Source of the DNA: Streptococcus equinus ATCC 9812
GTDB taxonomy: Bacteria; Bacillota; Bacilli; Lactobacillales; Streptococcaceae
Length of the DNA: 64,000 nucleotides
Direction of reading: 5' to 3'
NCBI RefSeq assembly: GCF_000187265.1
Contig: NZ_GL698431.1
Coordinates: 1 to 64,000, forward strand
In this document: positions 20,099 to 28,937 of the stretch, in pieces
Layout: every line of letters begins with the position of its first letter
How positions within the stretch are numbered: position 1 is the stretch's first letter
The notes under the pieces: model-generated
Databases searched by the model: none
Told to the model about the DNA's origin: nothing
What the model saw: the letters and a program-made list of their open reading frames with translations, nothing else
Program-made: the position numbers and the translations under genes

Positions 20099-20584
20099 AT
20101 GTCTAAAAAAGAAGTAACTGTTGAAAGTTTTGAACTCGATCACACTCTCGTTAAAGCACCTTATATTCGTTTGATTTCTGAAGAAGTTGGACCTTCAGGA
20201 GATGTTATTTCAAACTATGATATTCGTCTCGTTCAACCAAACGAAAATGCCATTCCAACTGCTGGCTTACACACTATCGAACATTTGTTTGCAAAACTTA
20301 TCCGTGAGCGCATTGACGGAATGATTGACTGCTCACCTTTTGGTTGCCGTACTGGTTTCCACATGATTATGTGGGGCAAACACAGCACAACTGAAATCGC
20401 AAAAGTCATCAAATCAAGTTTGGAAGAAATTGCTAATGTAACATCATGGGAAGACGTTCCTGGTACAACTATCGAATCATGCGGTAACTACAAAGACCAC
20501 AGTCTATTTACAGCTAAAGAATGGGCTAAACTCATTCTTAAAGATGGTATCTCAGATGATCCATTTGAACGTCATATTGTTTAA
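20099..20584 (+). CDS. luxS: S-ribosylhomocysteine lyase LuxS (AI-2 synthase)
   Basis: A 161-residue iron or zinc enzyme that splits S-ribosylhomocysteine to homocysteine and DPD, the precursor of the AI-2 signal. It also detoxifies the methyl cycle. The metal site HTIEHLF (His-x-x-x-His) and the catalytic Cys in SPFGCRTGF are visible, as is SCGNYKDHS near the C-terminus, which supplies the third metal ligand. An AAAGGAGG ribosome site precedes the ATG. Single-gene unit, convergent with the downstream reductase. Confidence 0.97.
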   Translation: MSKKEVTVESFELDHTLVKAPYIRLISEEVGPSGDVISNYDIRLVQPNENAIPTAGLHTIEHLFAKLIRERIDGMIDCSPFGCRTGFHMIMWGKHSTTEIAKVIKSSLEEIANVTSWEDVPGTTIESCGNYKDHSLFTAKEWAKLILKDGISDDPFERHIV

Positions 20585-20618
20585 AAAACAAAGTCAGCTT
20601 TGCTAGCTTTTGTTTCAT

Positions 20619-20647
20619 AAAAGGCAGAGAGATTCTCTCTGCCTTTT
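20619..20647. terminator. Bidirectional terminator between luxS and butA
   Basis: AAAAGGCAGAGAGA (20619-20632) and TCTCTCTGCCTTTT (20634-20647) are perfect reverse complements, flanked by A and T tracts. The structure serves both convergent transcripts. Confidence 0.9.
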
Positions 20648-20656
20648 ATGATAATT

Positions 20657-21421
20657 TTAATGGAATTGCATACCACCATCAACAATAATGGTTTGCCCGG
20701 TAATATAATCAGAATCAGGTCCCGCTAAAAAACTGACAGCTTTAGCCACATCTTCTGGTTCAGATAACCGCTTAAGAGTAATGTCTTTAGCGAATGTTTG
20801 CATTCCCCATTCATCGTCCTTACCTGCATTTCTACCAACTTCATGGGCAATATCAAACATCATCGGCGTTTTAACAATTCCAGGTGCATAAGCATTTACT
20901 GTAATACCATAATCTGCTAAATCACGCGCCAAAGTTTGTGTAATACCGCGAATGGCAAATTTGCTACCACCATAAACAGTTAAATTAGGATTACCTACCA
21001 CACCAGCTTGAGATGATGCATTAATAATTTTACCACCGTGACCTAATTTTTTGAATTCTGCCAAAGCCGCTTGAGCACCCCAAATTGCACCTCCGACATT
21101 AATGGCAAAAGTACGTTCGAAGATGTCTTCTGTGATTGTTTCTAGAGGTGTTGTCGGAGCGACCCCTGCATTATTCACAACTACCGATAAATCTCCAAAA
21201 TGTTCAACAACCTTAGCAAATGCTTTAGCAACCTCTTCACGCTTAGAAACATCCGCTACAACAGCATAAGCATCTTGTGGAGAAAGTTCCTGAACAGCTT
21301 TATCTGCTGTTTCTTGATTATAATCTAAGATTCCAATTTTAAAACCATCTTCGTGAAGACGTTTTGCAATAGCAAAGCCAATCCCTTGACCTGCACCAGT
21401 AACAATGGCTACTTTTACCAT
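20657..21421 (-). CDS. butA: Diacetyl/acetoin reductase (short-chain dehydrogenase)
   Basis: A 254-residue classical short-chain dehydrogenase that interconverts diacetyl, acetoin and 2,3-butanediol with NAD(H), helping to balance redox at the end of pyruvate metabolism. Visible are the cofactor loop TGAGQGIGFAIA (residues 8-19), NNAGVAP, catalytic Ser in INASSQAGVVG, YGGSKFA (Tyr and Lys) and the C-terminal DGGMQFH. The sequence pattern is that of (S)-acetoin-forming diacetyl reductases, but exact stereospecificity cannot be read. Transcribed alone. Confidence 0.9.
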   Translation of the reverse strand: MVKVAIVTGAGQGIGFAIAKRLHEDGFKIGILDYNQETADKAVQELSPQDAYAVVADVSKREEVAKAFAKVVEHFGDLSVVVNNAGVAPTTPLETITEDIFERTFAINVGGAIWGAQAALAEFKKLGHGGKIINASSQAGVVGNPNLTVYGGSKFAIRGITQTLARDLADYGITVNAYAPGIVKTPMMFDIAHEVGRNAGKDDEWGMQTFAKDITLKRLSEPEDVAKAVSFLAGPDSDYITGQTIIVDGGMQFH

Positions 21422-21530
21422 AATATCACCCCTTAATCTTTAAGTTACGACAATTATAGCGTTTTCAAATTTTGCTGTCAATTTTTTGAAACTCTTTCAA
21501 GTATTTTTCAAAATTTCACTTTAAAAATCA

Positions 21531-21558
21531 AAAAAGCCCTCCAAAAGGAGAGCTTTTT
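21531..21558 (-). terminator. mapZ terminator
   Basis: On the minus strand AAAAAGCTCTCC, loop TTTT, GGAGGGCTTTTTT: a G-C rich stem with one wobble followed by T6, 11 bp after the mapZ stop. Confidence 0.85.
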
Positions 21559-21568
21559 GAACATTTGA

Positions 21569-23101
21569 TTAATAATCCAATGCGTCAGAATGACCTGAAC
21601 CATTACCTACAAAGTAACCTGTTTTACAGTTGATTGAAAATAGATATGTTCCGTCTTTTCTAAACATGTTGTAGTAGCCATTACCATTGATGATGTTAAC
21701 TTTTTCAAGAATATAATCATCACCTGAGAAATAACCACGTGCTTGTGATGTTGAAACAACTTTTTCAAGTACACCATCACCAAATGTCCAAGCGGCATTT
21801 CCTGAATCAGCAATAGCAGATTCGTTATATGGAACACGACTTTTATCGCGTTGAAGGTTTGATGTATTAGAAGTTGATTCTGTAGAAGAAGCCTCACCGC
21901 TGTCTGTTTGGCTAGCAAAACTTGCTGATTGTTCTTGACTACTTGATTGTGTTTTAGATGTTAATTGTTTTTTACCTTCAGTGATAGCAGATTGAAGTAA
22001 GTTATCCAATTTAGCATCACCAGTATTTAAAACATCACTAGACAAGTTATCAAAGTTAGCATCAGCTTTTACAGTTCCTGAAACTTTTTTACCATCTACG
22101 ATGACATCTTTATCAAATAAAGCGTTGATTGCTTTGATAGCAGTAATGTGAGCTGCAACAGTGTCGTATTGTTTTTTAGCAGCATCGTAAAAATCAGTTC
22201 CTTTCAAGGCATCTAATTTTTCTTTCAATACTGAGATTTTATCAAACTCACTGTTTTTCAACTTCGTTTTAGTATCATCAGTAAATAGCGCTGCGTAAAC
22301 ATCATCAAAAGCTTCTTTCACTTCTTTTGCTTTCTTAGCAGCACTTGAACTTGCTGAAGTTTTTTTCGTAGTTGAAGTTGTTGATGAACTTGCAACTGTA
22401 GTACTTGAATCTTTGGCGTAGTGTAATCCATAGCCAGCTCCAAAGATAGCTACAACCAACGCAGCCAAACCACCAATAATCACACGTTTTTTCGTAGATG
22501 AAGGTTTGTCATCATCAGAAGAAATCGCAATTGAGTCATCAGCTGTTTTGGTTTCTTCCTCAACTGTGGTAGAAACTTGTTCATCAGCGCTTGATTCTTT
22601 CGCTTCATCTTCTTTAATCTCATCACCAACTTCTTTGTCATCAGTTGGTGTTTCTTTGACAGAAGCTTCTTTTGTTTCTGCAACTTCAGGTTCTGAAACT
22701 TCTTTTGCAGGTTCTACAGTTTCTTCAACAACTTCACTTGATGTTTCAGATGGTTCTACATCCTCAATAACTGGTTCTACTTGAGCTTTTTCAGCTTTTT
22801 CGAACACTTCTTTGCTGACAATACCACTATTAACAAGTTCTTCACGTTGTTTTTTAATAAAGTTATCCAAAGCTTCTGTATCTAAATTTTCAAAATCAGA
22901 TAGCTTTGTTTCAAATTTTTGTGATGTTACTTCATCTCGGTGCTGTTTAATATACTTATCTAAAACACCATCAGACTCAGTAATTCCAGCTTTCCTTTCA
23001 GAATCTTTTCGAACAGCTTCTTCAATGGTTAGATTTTTAACATCTTGCAAGTTAAGCCCGTCTTGCTCTTCTGAAGACGGCATGTCTTTTTTCTCTGACA
23101 T
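21569..23101 (-). CDS. mapZ: Mid-cell anchored protein Z (division-site positioning)
   Basis: A 510-residue bitopic protein matching MapZ/LocZ, which marks the cell equator in streptococci and positions FtsZ rings. The cytoplasmic part (1-205) begins with short conserved segments (LTIEEAVRKDSERKAG, VLDKYIKQHRDEV, LDNFIKKQREELV) expected to bind FtsZ, followed by an acidic Glu/Val/Thr-rich stretch. One membrane helix spans 206-227. Outside lie a Ser/Thr linker, a helical domain (about 260-390), another Ser-rich linker and a conserved C-terminal domain (about 425-510) that binds peptidoglycan. Synteny with the rlmL-like gene, rnpB and gpsB supports the call. MapZ is a known StkP substrate family. 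Confidence 0.93.
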   Translation of the reverse strand: MSEKKDMPSSEEQDGLNLQDVKNLTIEEAVRKDSERKAGITESDGVLDKYIKQHRDEVTSQKFETKLSDFENLDTEALDNFIKKQREELVNSGIVSKEVFEKAEKAQVEPVIEDVEPSETSSEVVEETVEPAKEVSEPEVAETKEASVKETPTDDKEVGDEIKEDEAKESSADEQVSTTVEEETKTADDSIAISSDDDKPSSTKKRVIIGGLAALVVAIFGAGYGLHYAKDSSTTVASSSTTSTTKKTSASSSAAKKAKEVKEAFDDVYAALFTDDTKTKLKNSEFDKISVLKEKLDALKGTDFYDAAKKQYDTVAAHITAIKAINALFDKDVIVDGKKVSGTVKADANFDNLSSDVLNTGDAKLDNLLQSAITEGKKQLTSKTQSSSQEQSASFASQTDSGEASSTESTSNTSNLQRDKSRVPYNESAIADSGNAAWTFGDGVLEKVVSTSQARGYFSGDDYILEKVNIINGNGYYNMFRKDGTYLFSINCKTGYFVGNGSGHSDALDY

Positions 23102-23164
23102 GTTTTGGTCACCTCTCTAAATAAAATCTCAACTGCCTAACTAAGCTGTTAAGCGCTACATTCC

Positions 23165-24337
23165 TTACTTTTCTTTTGCTTGCGCGATAGCAGATCGTTT
23201 AACACGTTCACCGTAAAATTGATACAAATCAACTCTCAAAGTACCATTGTACAATTTACGTTTTTTATCAGCTTGTGACCCGTATTTTCGTTCAAACTGT
23301 TCGTCGCTAGTCAGAATAAATTTACTCCACGTTTTAAGTGGTGCAAATGTCTGACCCATCTCATTATACAGGATGTCGACAGCTTTGTCATCAAGCAATC
23401 GTTCACCATAAGGAGGGTTAGAAACGATAACACCGTTGATTTTATCAGTTTTCAAGTCTTGAAGACGCATTTGTTTAAATTTGACAACATCAGAAAGTCC
23501 CGCTTCTTCAGCATTTTTCTTAGCAATTTCAACCATGCGCCCATCAATATCAAATCCTGAAATATCAAGTTCAACGTCATAATTAGCTTTTTCTTCAGCT
23601 TCATCGCGAACTTGCTGAATCAGATCAGCATCCACCCAATTCCACTCTTCAAAAGCAAAATCACGGTTAAACCCTGGAGCGATATTCATCCCGATTAAAG
23701 CAGCTTCAATACAGAATGTTCCTGAACCGCAAGTTGGATCAATCAACGGTTTATCAGGATACCAATTTGACAACTCAATAATAGCTGCTGCCATATTTTC
23801 TTTAATCGGAGCACCACCTTTTTCAACACGATAACCGCGTTTGAAAAGACTAGCACCTGTTGTATTAATCATGACAGTTGCTTTATCTTTTAAAATAGAG
23901 ACTTCAATTTTGAATTCAGCACCATTTTCCTGCAATGGAACACCATCAGGACGGTGATAAACCTTTTGAAGTTTTTTAACAACTGCTTTTTTACTAATTG
24001 CTTGAACGCTTGGCTCATTATGCAATTTTGATTTGACACATTTTGCTTTTGAGATTGGAAATTTTGCTCCAAGTGGCAAATAATTTTCCCAATCAAGTTT
24101 ATAAACACCTTGGAAAAGTTCTTCAAAAGTGCGTGCTGGAAATTCTCCAACAATAATTTTGACACGGTCAGCGGCACGCAACCAAAGGTTTGTCACAGCA
24201 ATGGTTCTAACATCACCTTGAAAACGTACTTTACCATTTTCAACATGACAATCAATCCCTAAATCACGGATTTCACGTCCAACAACTGCTTCAAGTCCAG
24301 CGGCTGCTGTCGCTACTAAATTAAATGTTTTTTTCAT
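23165..24337 (-). CDS. ypsC: THUMP-domain 23S rRNA (guanine-N2) methyltransferase, RlmL/YpsC type
   Basis: A 390-residue RNA methyltransferase: N-terminal ferredoxin-like plus THUMP RNA-binding region (about 1-160) and a Rossmann methyltransferase with LIDPTCGSGTFCIEAALIGMNIAPG as SAM loop and catalytic VSNPPYGERL (N2-guanine type NPPY). It corresponds to the N-terminal half of E. coli RlmL (m2G2445 of 23S rRNA), so the target is inferred by homology. It follows rnpB and precedes mapZ by 63 bp, the standard streptococcal arrangement. Confidence 0.9.
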   Translation of the reverse strand: MKKTFNLVATAAAGLEAVVGREIRDLGIDCHVENGKVRFQGDVRTIAVTNLWLRAADRVKIIVGEFPARTFEELFQGVYKLDWENYLPLGAKFPISKAKCVKSKLHNEPSVQAISKKAVVKKLQKVYHRPDGVPLQENGAEFKIEVSILKDKATVMINTTGASLFKRGYRVEKGGAPIKENMAAAIIELSNWYPDKPLIDPTCGSGTFCIEAALIGMNIAPGFNRDFAFEEWNWVDADLIQQVRDEAEEKANYDVELDISGFDIDGRMVEIAKKNAEEAGLSDVVKFKQMRLQDLKTDKINGVIVSNPPYGERLLDDKAVDILYNEMGQTFAPLKTWSKFILTSDEQFERKYGSQADKKRKLYNGTLRVDLYQFYGERVKRSAIAQAKEK

Positions 24338-24463
24338 TCACACATTCCTATTTCATCAAATACTTATCTATAAGTTTAACACGTTTTACCAGCTTTAAGC
24401 TAGCAAAATTTAATTAATTTTAAAATACCAAAACAATTGATGATTTAGTATTAAAATACAGCA

Positions 24464-24490
24464 AAAATAAAAGCTAGCCTAAGCTAGCTA
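24464..24490 (-). terminator. rnpB terminator
   Basis: On the minus strand AGCTAGC, loop TTAG, GCTAGCT followed by TTTATTTTTG, directly after the 3' end of RNase P RNA. Confidence 0.8.
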
Positions 24491-24493
24491 GAT

Positions 24494-24880
24494 ACCTATA
24501 TGCAATTTTCTATAAGCCATGTTTTGTTCCAGAGATAACTAGGCCTTATCTCCTTCGATAATCATCTGTCTACTGTTTCCAGTCAGGATAAATCGTTCGT
24601 TTCCTACTATCCCGTGCCCCTACCAAAGTTTGGGTTGCTAGCTTGAGGGGTTTACCGCGTTCCACTTCTCGGGTTTTCCCAAGAACTACGTCACTGTGGC
24701 ACTTTTCAGAGCTATTCAAGCATATCAAAAGACTTAGCTTTTTCACTCGCCGTAACATCAAAAAGATGTCCCTAGGCTTATTAATTCACCTAGCACAAAC
24801 ACTACCGGCATCACAGCCAGTGCTAGCATGGACTTTCCTCATGGTACGTAAGGTACCACGCGATTATCCAAAAATTGCAA
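24494..24880 (-). ncRNA. rnpB: RNase P RNA, type B
   Basis: About 387 nt on the minus strand. The 5' end reads TTGCAATTTTTGGATAATCG, and the 3' end contains AACAAAACATGGCTTATAGA with AATTGCATATAGGT, which pairs with the 5' end as helix P1. Conserved core segments are visible: GAGGAAAGTCCATGCTAGCA (CR-I), GTGCCACAGTGACGTAGTTC (CR-IV region), and GAACGCGGTAAACCCCTCAA with GCTAGCAACCC (CR-V and substrate-binding area). It processes the 5' ends of tRNA precursors with the RnpA protein. The ends are set by comparison with remembered pneumococcal rnpB and may be off by a few bases. Confidence 0.95.
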
Positions 24881-24941
24881 TTTATCATCCTTACCTTCAA
24901 ATGAAGATAAGACACATACAAAGTTAGTACTTAAATAGTAA

Positions 24942-25271
24942 TTATGATTCAGTAATTTGTTTACCGAATACTTCTTTTTCCAAACGGCTGATACGTTTCA
25001 AAATATCAAAGTTAGTTGCCGTTTGAGCCACATGCGCATGATCCGCTTGCGGTGCGACAAATGGAGCTGATGGCACTTTAGGTTTAGCAGCCAGTTGTTG
25101 TTTCAATTTTTCATTTTCAGTACGTAGTTCTTGAACTTGTGAAATATAACTTTCATAATCTTTGATAACATCATCAAGAAACTCGTCTACTTCTTGTTTA
25201 TCATAACCACGCATGCTAGTTTTGAACTCTTGTTCAAAAATGTCCTTTGGACTATAAATAATACTTGCCAT
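24942..25271 (-). CDS. gpsB: Cell division protein GpsB
   Basis: A 109-residue DivIVA-family protein. Its N-terminal domain ([34 protein letters not shown]) forms the membrane-curvature and PBP-binding coiled coil, and a variable linker leads to a C-terminal trimerisation helix ([16 protein letters not shown]). In streptococci GpsB balances septal and side-wall peptidoglycan synthesis and stimulates StkP. The ATG at 25271 has GGAGAGAGA six bases upstream and gives the family N-terminus; an in-frame start at 25286 would add five residues over that ribosome site. A 7-bp inverted repeat (ATATGAC/GTCATAT, 25313-25329) lies upstream. Confidence 0.95.
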   Translation of the reverse strand: MASIIYSPKDIFEQEFKTSMRGYDKQEVDEFLDDVIKDYESYISQVQELRTENEKLKQQLAAKPKVPSAPFVAPQADHAHVAQTATNFDILKRISRLEKEVFGKQITES

Positions 25272-25397
25272 TCTATCTCTCTCCAAACAAAACTATTCTA
25301 GTTAACCTTAGAATATGACATCGTCATATCAAGATATATGTTACAGAAAATTTAGTGAAAAATCAAGCATTTACTTTTAATTCATATTAAAAATTTA

Positions 25398-25916
25398 TTA
25401 CCAATCTTCAAGAAATTCATTAAGGCGATCAAAAGTCAGATATTGGATAGGATAATCTGACTTTTCTTGCATTACATGAAGTAAATATTTTAAATTCGTT
25501 TCATTTTCTGAATCATAAAAAAGATATGCACCATCTGTATTATCAACCAGAAATTGGTTGTAATTTCTAAATTGACTTGGATTTTCGTAATCTGGATAAG
25601 AATACTTCACAAAATCAACTTGCTTAAACTCGCTGAGTTTCATCTGATTAGCTTCATTCCAGTTATACCCATGATTTTCAAATGTAAAAATTGTAGCAAT
25701 ACTAAAATCATACTCCTCTTGCAACTCTTTTGCAACCTGCAATGCCCAATATTCAAATCCAAGATTTCCCATAAAAATCAACCAGTCGACACCTTCATCA
25801 AAGTATCGAATAAAATCATGTTTAATTGCTTTTTTGATAACCTTAATTCGCTCGTCTTTTTCTTGAAAAATGCCAAGCTCAAAACTCTTGTAGCCTGTAA
25901 CGAGAATTGCAGTCAT
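25398..25916 (-). CDS. ypsA: YpsA/DUF1273 family protein (SLOG-fold)
   Basis: A 172-residue member of the DUF1273 family (YpsA), a Rossmann-like SLOG superfamily protein predicted to bind a nucleotide or nucleotide-derived ligand. Visible signatures are [19 protein letters not shown] at the N-terminus and the [24 protein letters not shown] block. In B. subtilis YpsA influences cell division, and it always lies beside gpsB and recU in Firmicutes. It is divergent from recU, with about 74 bp between the two starts. The biochemical function is unknown. Confidence 0.88.
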   Translation of the reverse strand: MTAILVTGYKSFELGIFQEKDERIKVIKKAIKHDFIRYFDEGVDWLIFMGNLGFEYWALQVAKELQEEYDFSIATIFTFENHGYNWNEANQMKLSEFKQVDFVKYSYPDYENPSQFRNYNQFLVDNTDGAYLFYDSENETNLKYLLHVMQEKSDYPIQYLTFDRLNEFLEDW

Positions 25917-25939
25917 ATTCTGTTTCCTTTCTAAAAATA

Positions 25940-25948
25940 TGTTATAAT
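25940..25948 (+). promoter_or_regulatory. Extended -10 promoter for recU-pbp1a
   Basis: TGTTATAAT (TG at 25940-25941, TATAAT at 25943-25948) is an extended -10 element about 40 bp upstream of the recU ATG. No good -35 is visible, which extended -10 promoters tolerate. Confidence 0.65.
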
Positions 25949-25990
25949 AGTAGTGCTTATATTGACTTAAGCATGAATGTTAGGAGTTTT

Positions 25991-26599
25991 ATGGTTAATT
26001 ATCCACATCATATTATTCGAAAACAAGCAGCCCCAGCTTCTAAAAAGGTAAAAAAATCAACAATTAATTTTGCTAACCGTGGGATGAGTTTTGAAGCAGC
26101 AATCAATGAAACTAATAATTACTACTTATCTCGTGATATTGCTGTTATTCACAAAAAACCAACTCCAATTCAAATTGTAAAAGTTAATTATCCTAAAAGA
26201 AGCCGTGCAAAAATTGTAGAAGCTTACTTTCGTCAAGCATCAACAACCGATTATTCTGGCGTTTATAAAGGTCGCTATATTGACTTTGAAGCTAAAGAAA
26301 CTCGGCAAAAGACATCCATGCCACTTAAAAATTTTCATGCCCACCAGATTGAGCACATGGAACATGTCCTAAAGCAAGATGGGATTTGCTTTGTATTACT
26401 TCATTTTTCAACAATTAAGGAAACTTATTATTTACCTGCTAGTGCTTTAGTGGACTTTTACCAAATCAATCTCGGAACCAAATCCATGCCACTTGATTAT
26501 ATCAGAAAAAATGGATATATGGTGACGACAAGTTCACTCCCTCAGGTTCCTTATTTAGATATTATCGATCAAAAAATTTTAGGCGGTGATCACAATTAA
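25991..26599 (+). CDS. recU: Holliday junction resolvase RecU
   Basis: A 202-residue nuclease resolving four-way junctions during recombination and chromosome segregation. The resolvase core shows [17 protein letters not shown], YRGxxD-like [16 protein letters not shown] (metal-binding Asp, Glu and Lys) and the HQIEHMEHV helix. ATG at 25991 is preceded by TAGGAG and gives the typical MVNYPH start, so in-frame ATGs further upstream are rejected. Its last 14 bases overlap the pbp1a start, coupling the pair as in other Firmicutes. Confidence 0.95.
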   Translation: MVNYPHHIIRKQAAPASKKVKKSTINFANRGMSFEAAINETNNYYLSRDIAVIHKKPTPIQIVKVNYPKRSRAKIVEAYFRQASTTDYSGVYKGRYIDFEAKETRQKTSMPLKNFHAHQIEHMEHVLKQDGICFVLLHFSTIKETYYLPASALVDFYQINLGTKSMPLDYIRKNGYMVTTSSLPQVPYLDIIDQKILGGDHN

Positions 26600-28847
26600 A
26601 AAGAAAACAACAAAACACAGACGATCAAATAAACCCACATCCAACAAGACAGCTATTAAGGTACTTAGATATGCCTTAATCACTATAATGTCATTAGTTA
26701 TTGCTGGTTTTGTCATTGGTGGATTAGTTTTTGCTTTTTATGTTAGCAGCACTCCTAAGCTAACAGCTAGCAAACTATCATCTACCAACTCAAGTTTGAT
26801 TTATGATTCTAACGGCTCACTAATCGCTGACTTAGGTTCTGAAAAACGCGAAAGCGTCTCAGCAAACAGTATTCCACTAAACTTGGTTAATGCCGTTACA
26901 TCAATCGAAGATAAACGTTTCTTCAAGCACCGTGGTATCGATGTTTACCGTATTCTAGGTGCTGCGTTAAATAACTTTACAAGTTCGAGCACTCAAGGTG
27001 GATCAACACTTGACCAACAGCTAATCAAATTGGCTTACTTCTCAACAAGTGAATCAGACCAAACTTTGAAACGTAAAGCTCAAGAAGCTTGGCTTGCACT
27101 CCAAATGGAACGTAAATACACTAAAGAAGAAATTTTAACTTTCTACATCAATAAAGTGTACATGGGTAATGGTAACTACGGAATGCTAACAGCAGCTAAG
27201 TCATACTACGGTAAAGACTTGAAAGATTTGTCTATCGCTCAATTGGCCTTACTTGCAGGTATCCCTCAAGCTCCTAGTCAATACGACCCTTACACAAATC
27301 CAGAAGCTGCACAAAACCGTCGTGACACAGTTCTTTCTGAAATGTACGAAGATGGTAACATCACTAAATCTGAATATGATACTGCTGTTGCTACACCGGT
27401 TACAGATGGTCTACAAACTCTTACAGAGTCTACAAGCTACGAACCTTACCTTGATAACTACATTAAAGAAGTCATCCAAGAAGTTAGCGATAAGACAGGT
27501 CAAGACATCTACTCAGCTGGTCTAAAAGTTTACACAAACGTAGATACTGATGTTCAAAAATATCTATGGAATGTCTACAACACAGACTATTACGTAACAT
27601 ATCCTGACTCTGATTTACAAGTTGCCTCAACAATCGTTGATGTTCAAACAGGTAAAGTTATCGCCCAACTTGGTTCACGTAATCAAGACACAACTGTTTC
27701 ACTCGGAACTAACCAAGCAGTTCTTACAGACCGCGACTGGGGTTCTACAATGAAACCTATCACTGATTATGCTCCAGCCATTGAACACGGTGTTTATACA
27801 AGTACTTCTGACATTACTAGCGATAGTAAAGCTTATTGGCCTGGTACTTCTACCCAAATTTATAACTGGGATCGCCAATACTATGGTAATATGACAATCC
27901 AAACAGCTATCCAACAATCACGTAACGTTCCTGCTGTTAAGACACTCGAAGCTGTTGGTTTAAACAAAGCTAAATCATTCTTGGAAGGACTTGGTATTTA
28001 TTACCCACAACTTTACTACTCAAATGCTATCTCAAGTTCAACAAGTGATTCCGATGAGAAATACGGAGCAAGCAGCGAAAAAATGGCTTCTGCTTATGCC
28101 GCATTCGCTAACGGAGGAATTTATTATGAACCTCAATATGTCAACAAAGTTGAATTCAACAACGGTACAAGCAAAACATTTGATACATCTGGTAGCCGTG
28201 CAATGAAAGAAACAACAGCATATTTGATGACATCAATGCTTAAAACAGTACTAACTTACGGTACTGGTACCGAAGCTGCTATCTCGGGTGTTTACCAAGC
28301 TGGTAAGACTGGTACTTCAAACTACTCAGACGACGAACTCGCTGAAATCGAAGAATCAACTGGTATTTACAACAGTGTTGTTGGTACAATGGCACCTGAT
28401 GAAATGTTTGTTGGTTACACTTCTCAATATTCAATGGCCGTTTGGACAGGTTATAAAAACCGCATGACGCCAATCTACGGAAATGGTTTGAATGTTGCAG
28501 CTGATGTCTACAAAGCTATGCAAAGCTATCTTAATGAACAATATGGTAGTGGTAGCGAAGACTTTGAAGTTCCAAAAGGTGTTCACACAAGTGGTGGCTA
28601 TGCTTACCTAAGTGGCTCAAGCAAATACACTTACTCACCATCATCAACTTCAGTCTACAGCAACATCTACGGTTCAAGCTCTTCAGAAGAATCTTCATCT
28701 AGCCAATCATCTAGTGAAGAAAGTTCTTCATCAGAAGAAAGTTCTTCATCAGAAGAAAGTTCTTCATCAGAAGAAAGTCAAACTTCTGAAATAGAAACAG
28801 CTACAGAAAATAACGCTGACTCAAGCAGCACTGAAACTAGTAACTAG
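26586..28847 (+). CDS. pbp1a: Class A penicillin-binding protein 1a
   Basis: A 753-residue bifunctional peptidoglycan synthase. A short basic cytoplasmic tail and one membrane helix (about 28-52) precede the GT51 glycosyltransferase domain (catalytic Glu in [14 protein letters not shown], plus [24 protein letters not shown] and [20 protein letters not shown]). The transpeptidase domain follows, with active serine in [20 protein letters not shown] and [13 protein letters not shown]. The motifs have the usual residues, so no obvious beta-lactam resistance change is seen in them. GTG start inside recU with AGGCGG upstream. The last 55 residues are a Ser/Glu-rich tail with 18-bp DNA repeats. Confidence 0.96.
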   Translation: MITIKKKTTKHRRSNKPTSNKTAIKVLRYALITIMSLVIAGFVIGGLVFAFYVSSTPKLTASKLSSTNSSLIYDSNGSLIADLGSEKRESVSANSIPLNLVNAVTSIEDKRFFKHRGIDVYRILGAALNNFTSSSTQGGSTLDQQLIKLAYFSTSESDQTLKRKAQEAWLALQMERKYTKEEILTFYINKVYMGNGNYGMLTAAKSYYGKDLKDLSIAQLALLAGIPQAPSQYDPYTNPEAAQNRRDTVLSEMYEDGNITKSEYDTAVATPVTDGLQTLTESTSYEPYLDNYIKEVIQEVSDKTGQDIYSAGLKVYTNVDTDVQKYLWNVYNTDYYVTYPDSDLQVASTIVDVQTGKVIAQLGSRNQDTTVSLGTNQAVLTDRDWGSTMKPITDYAPAIEHGVYTSTSDITSDSKAYWPGTSTQIYNWDRQYYGNMTIQTAIQQSRNVPAVKTLEAVGLNKAKSFLEGLGIYYPQLYYSNAISSSTSDSDEKYGASSEKMASAYAAFANGGIYYEPQYVNKVEFNNGTSKTFDTSGSRAMKETTAYLMTSMLKTVLTYGTGTEAAISGVYQAGKTGTSNYSDDELAEIEESTGIYNSVVGTMAPDEMFVGYTSQYSMAVWTGYKNRMTPIYGNGLNVAADVYKAMQSYLNEQYGSGSEDFEVPKGVHTSGGYAYLSGSSKYTYSPSSTSVYSNIYGSSSSEESSSSQSSSEESSSSEESSSSEESSSSEESQTSEIETATENNADSSSTETSN
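28719..28772. repeat. 18-bp tandem repeat in the PBP1a tail
   Basis: Three perfect copies of GAAAGTTCTTCATCAGAA (28719-28736, 28737-28754, 28755-28772), each encoding Glu-Ser-Ser-Ser-Ser-Glu, with degenerate copies on either side. In-frame unit length allows copy-number change without truncation. Confidence 0.95.
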
Positions 28848-28860
28848 TCCTTAAATTAAA

Positions 28861-28934
28861 AACTCCTCTGAATAATCAGAGGAGTTTTCTTATCTCTAAA
28901 AAAGTATCAATAGCTAAAACTACTGATACTTTTT
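28861..28934. terminator. Two terminators between convergent pbp1a and pepC
   Basis: AACTCCTCTGA (28861-28871), loop ATAA, TCAGAGGAGTT (28876-28886) followed by TTCT ends pbp1a on the plus strand. AAAAAGTATCA (28899-28909) paired with TGATACTTTTT (28924-28934) gives a U-run on both strands and ends pepC on the minus strand. Confidence 0.88.
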
Positions 28935-28937
28935 GTT

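Noticed and set aside
24643-24927. Open frame of 94 codons on the plus strand
   Set aside because: It is antisense to the RNase P RNA, has no ribosome site, and the sequence there is fully explained by conserved rnpB segments.
26586-28847. Altered PBP1a or PBP2X active sites as a resistance signature
   Set aside because: STMK, SRN and KTGT of PBP1a and STMK, SSN and KSGT of PBP2X are all of the usual form; resistance cannot be claimed from motifs alone.
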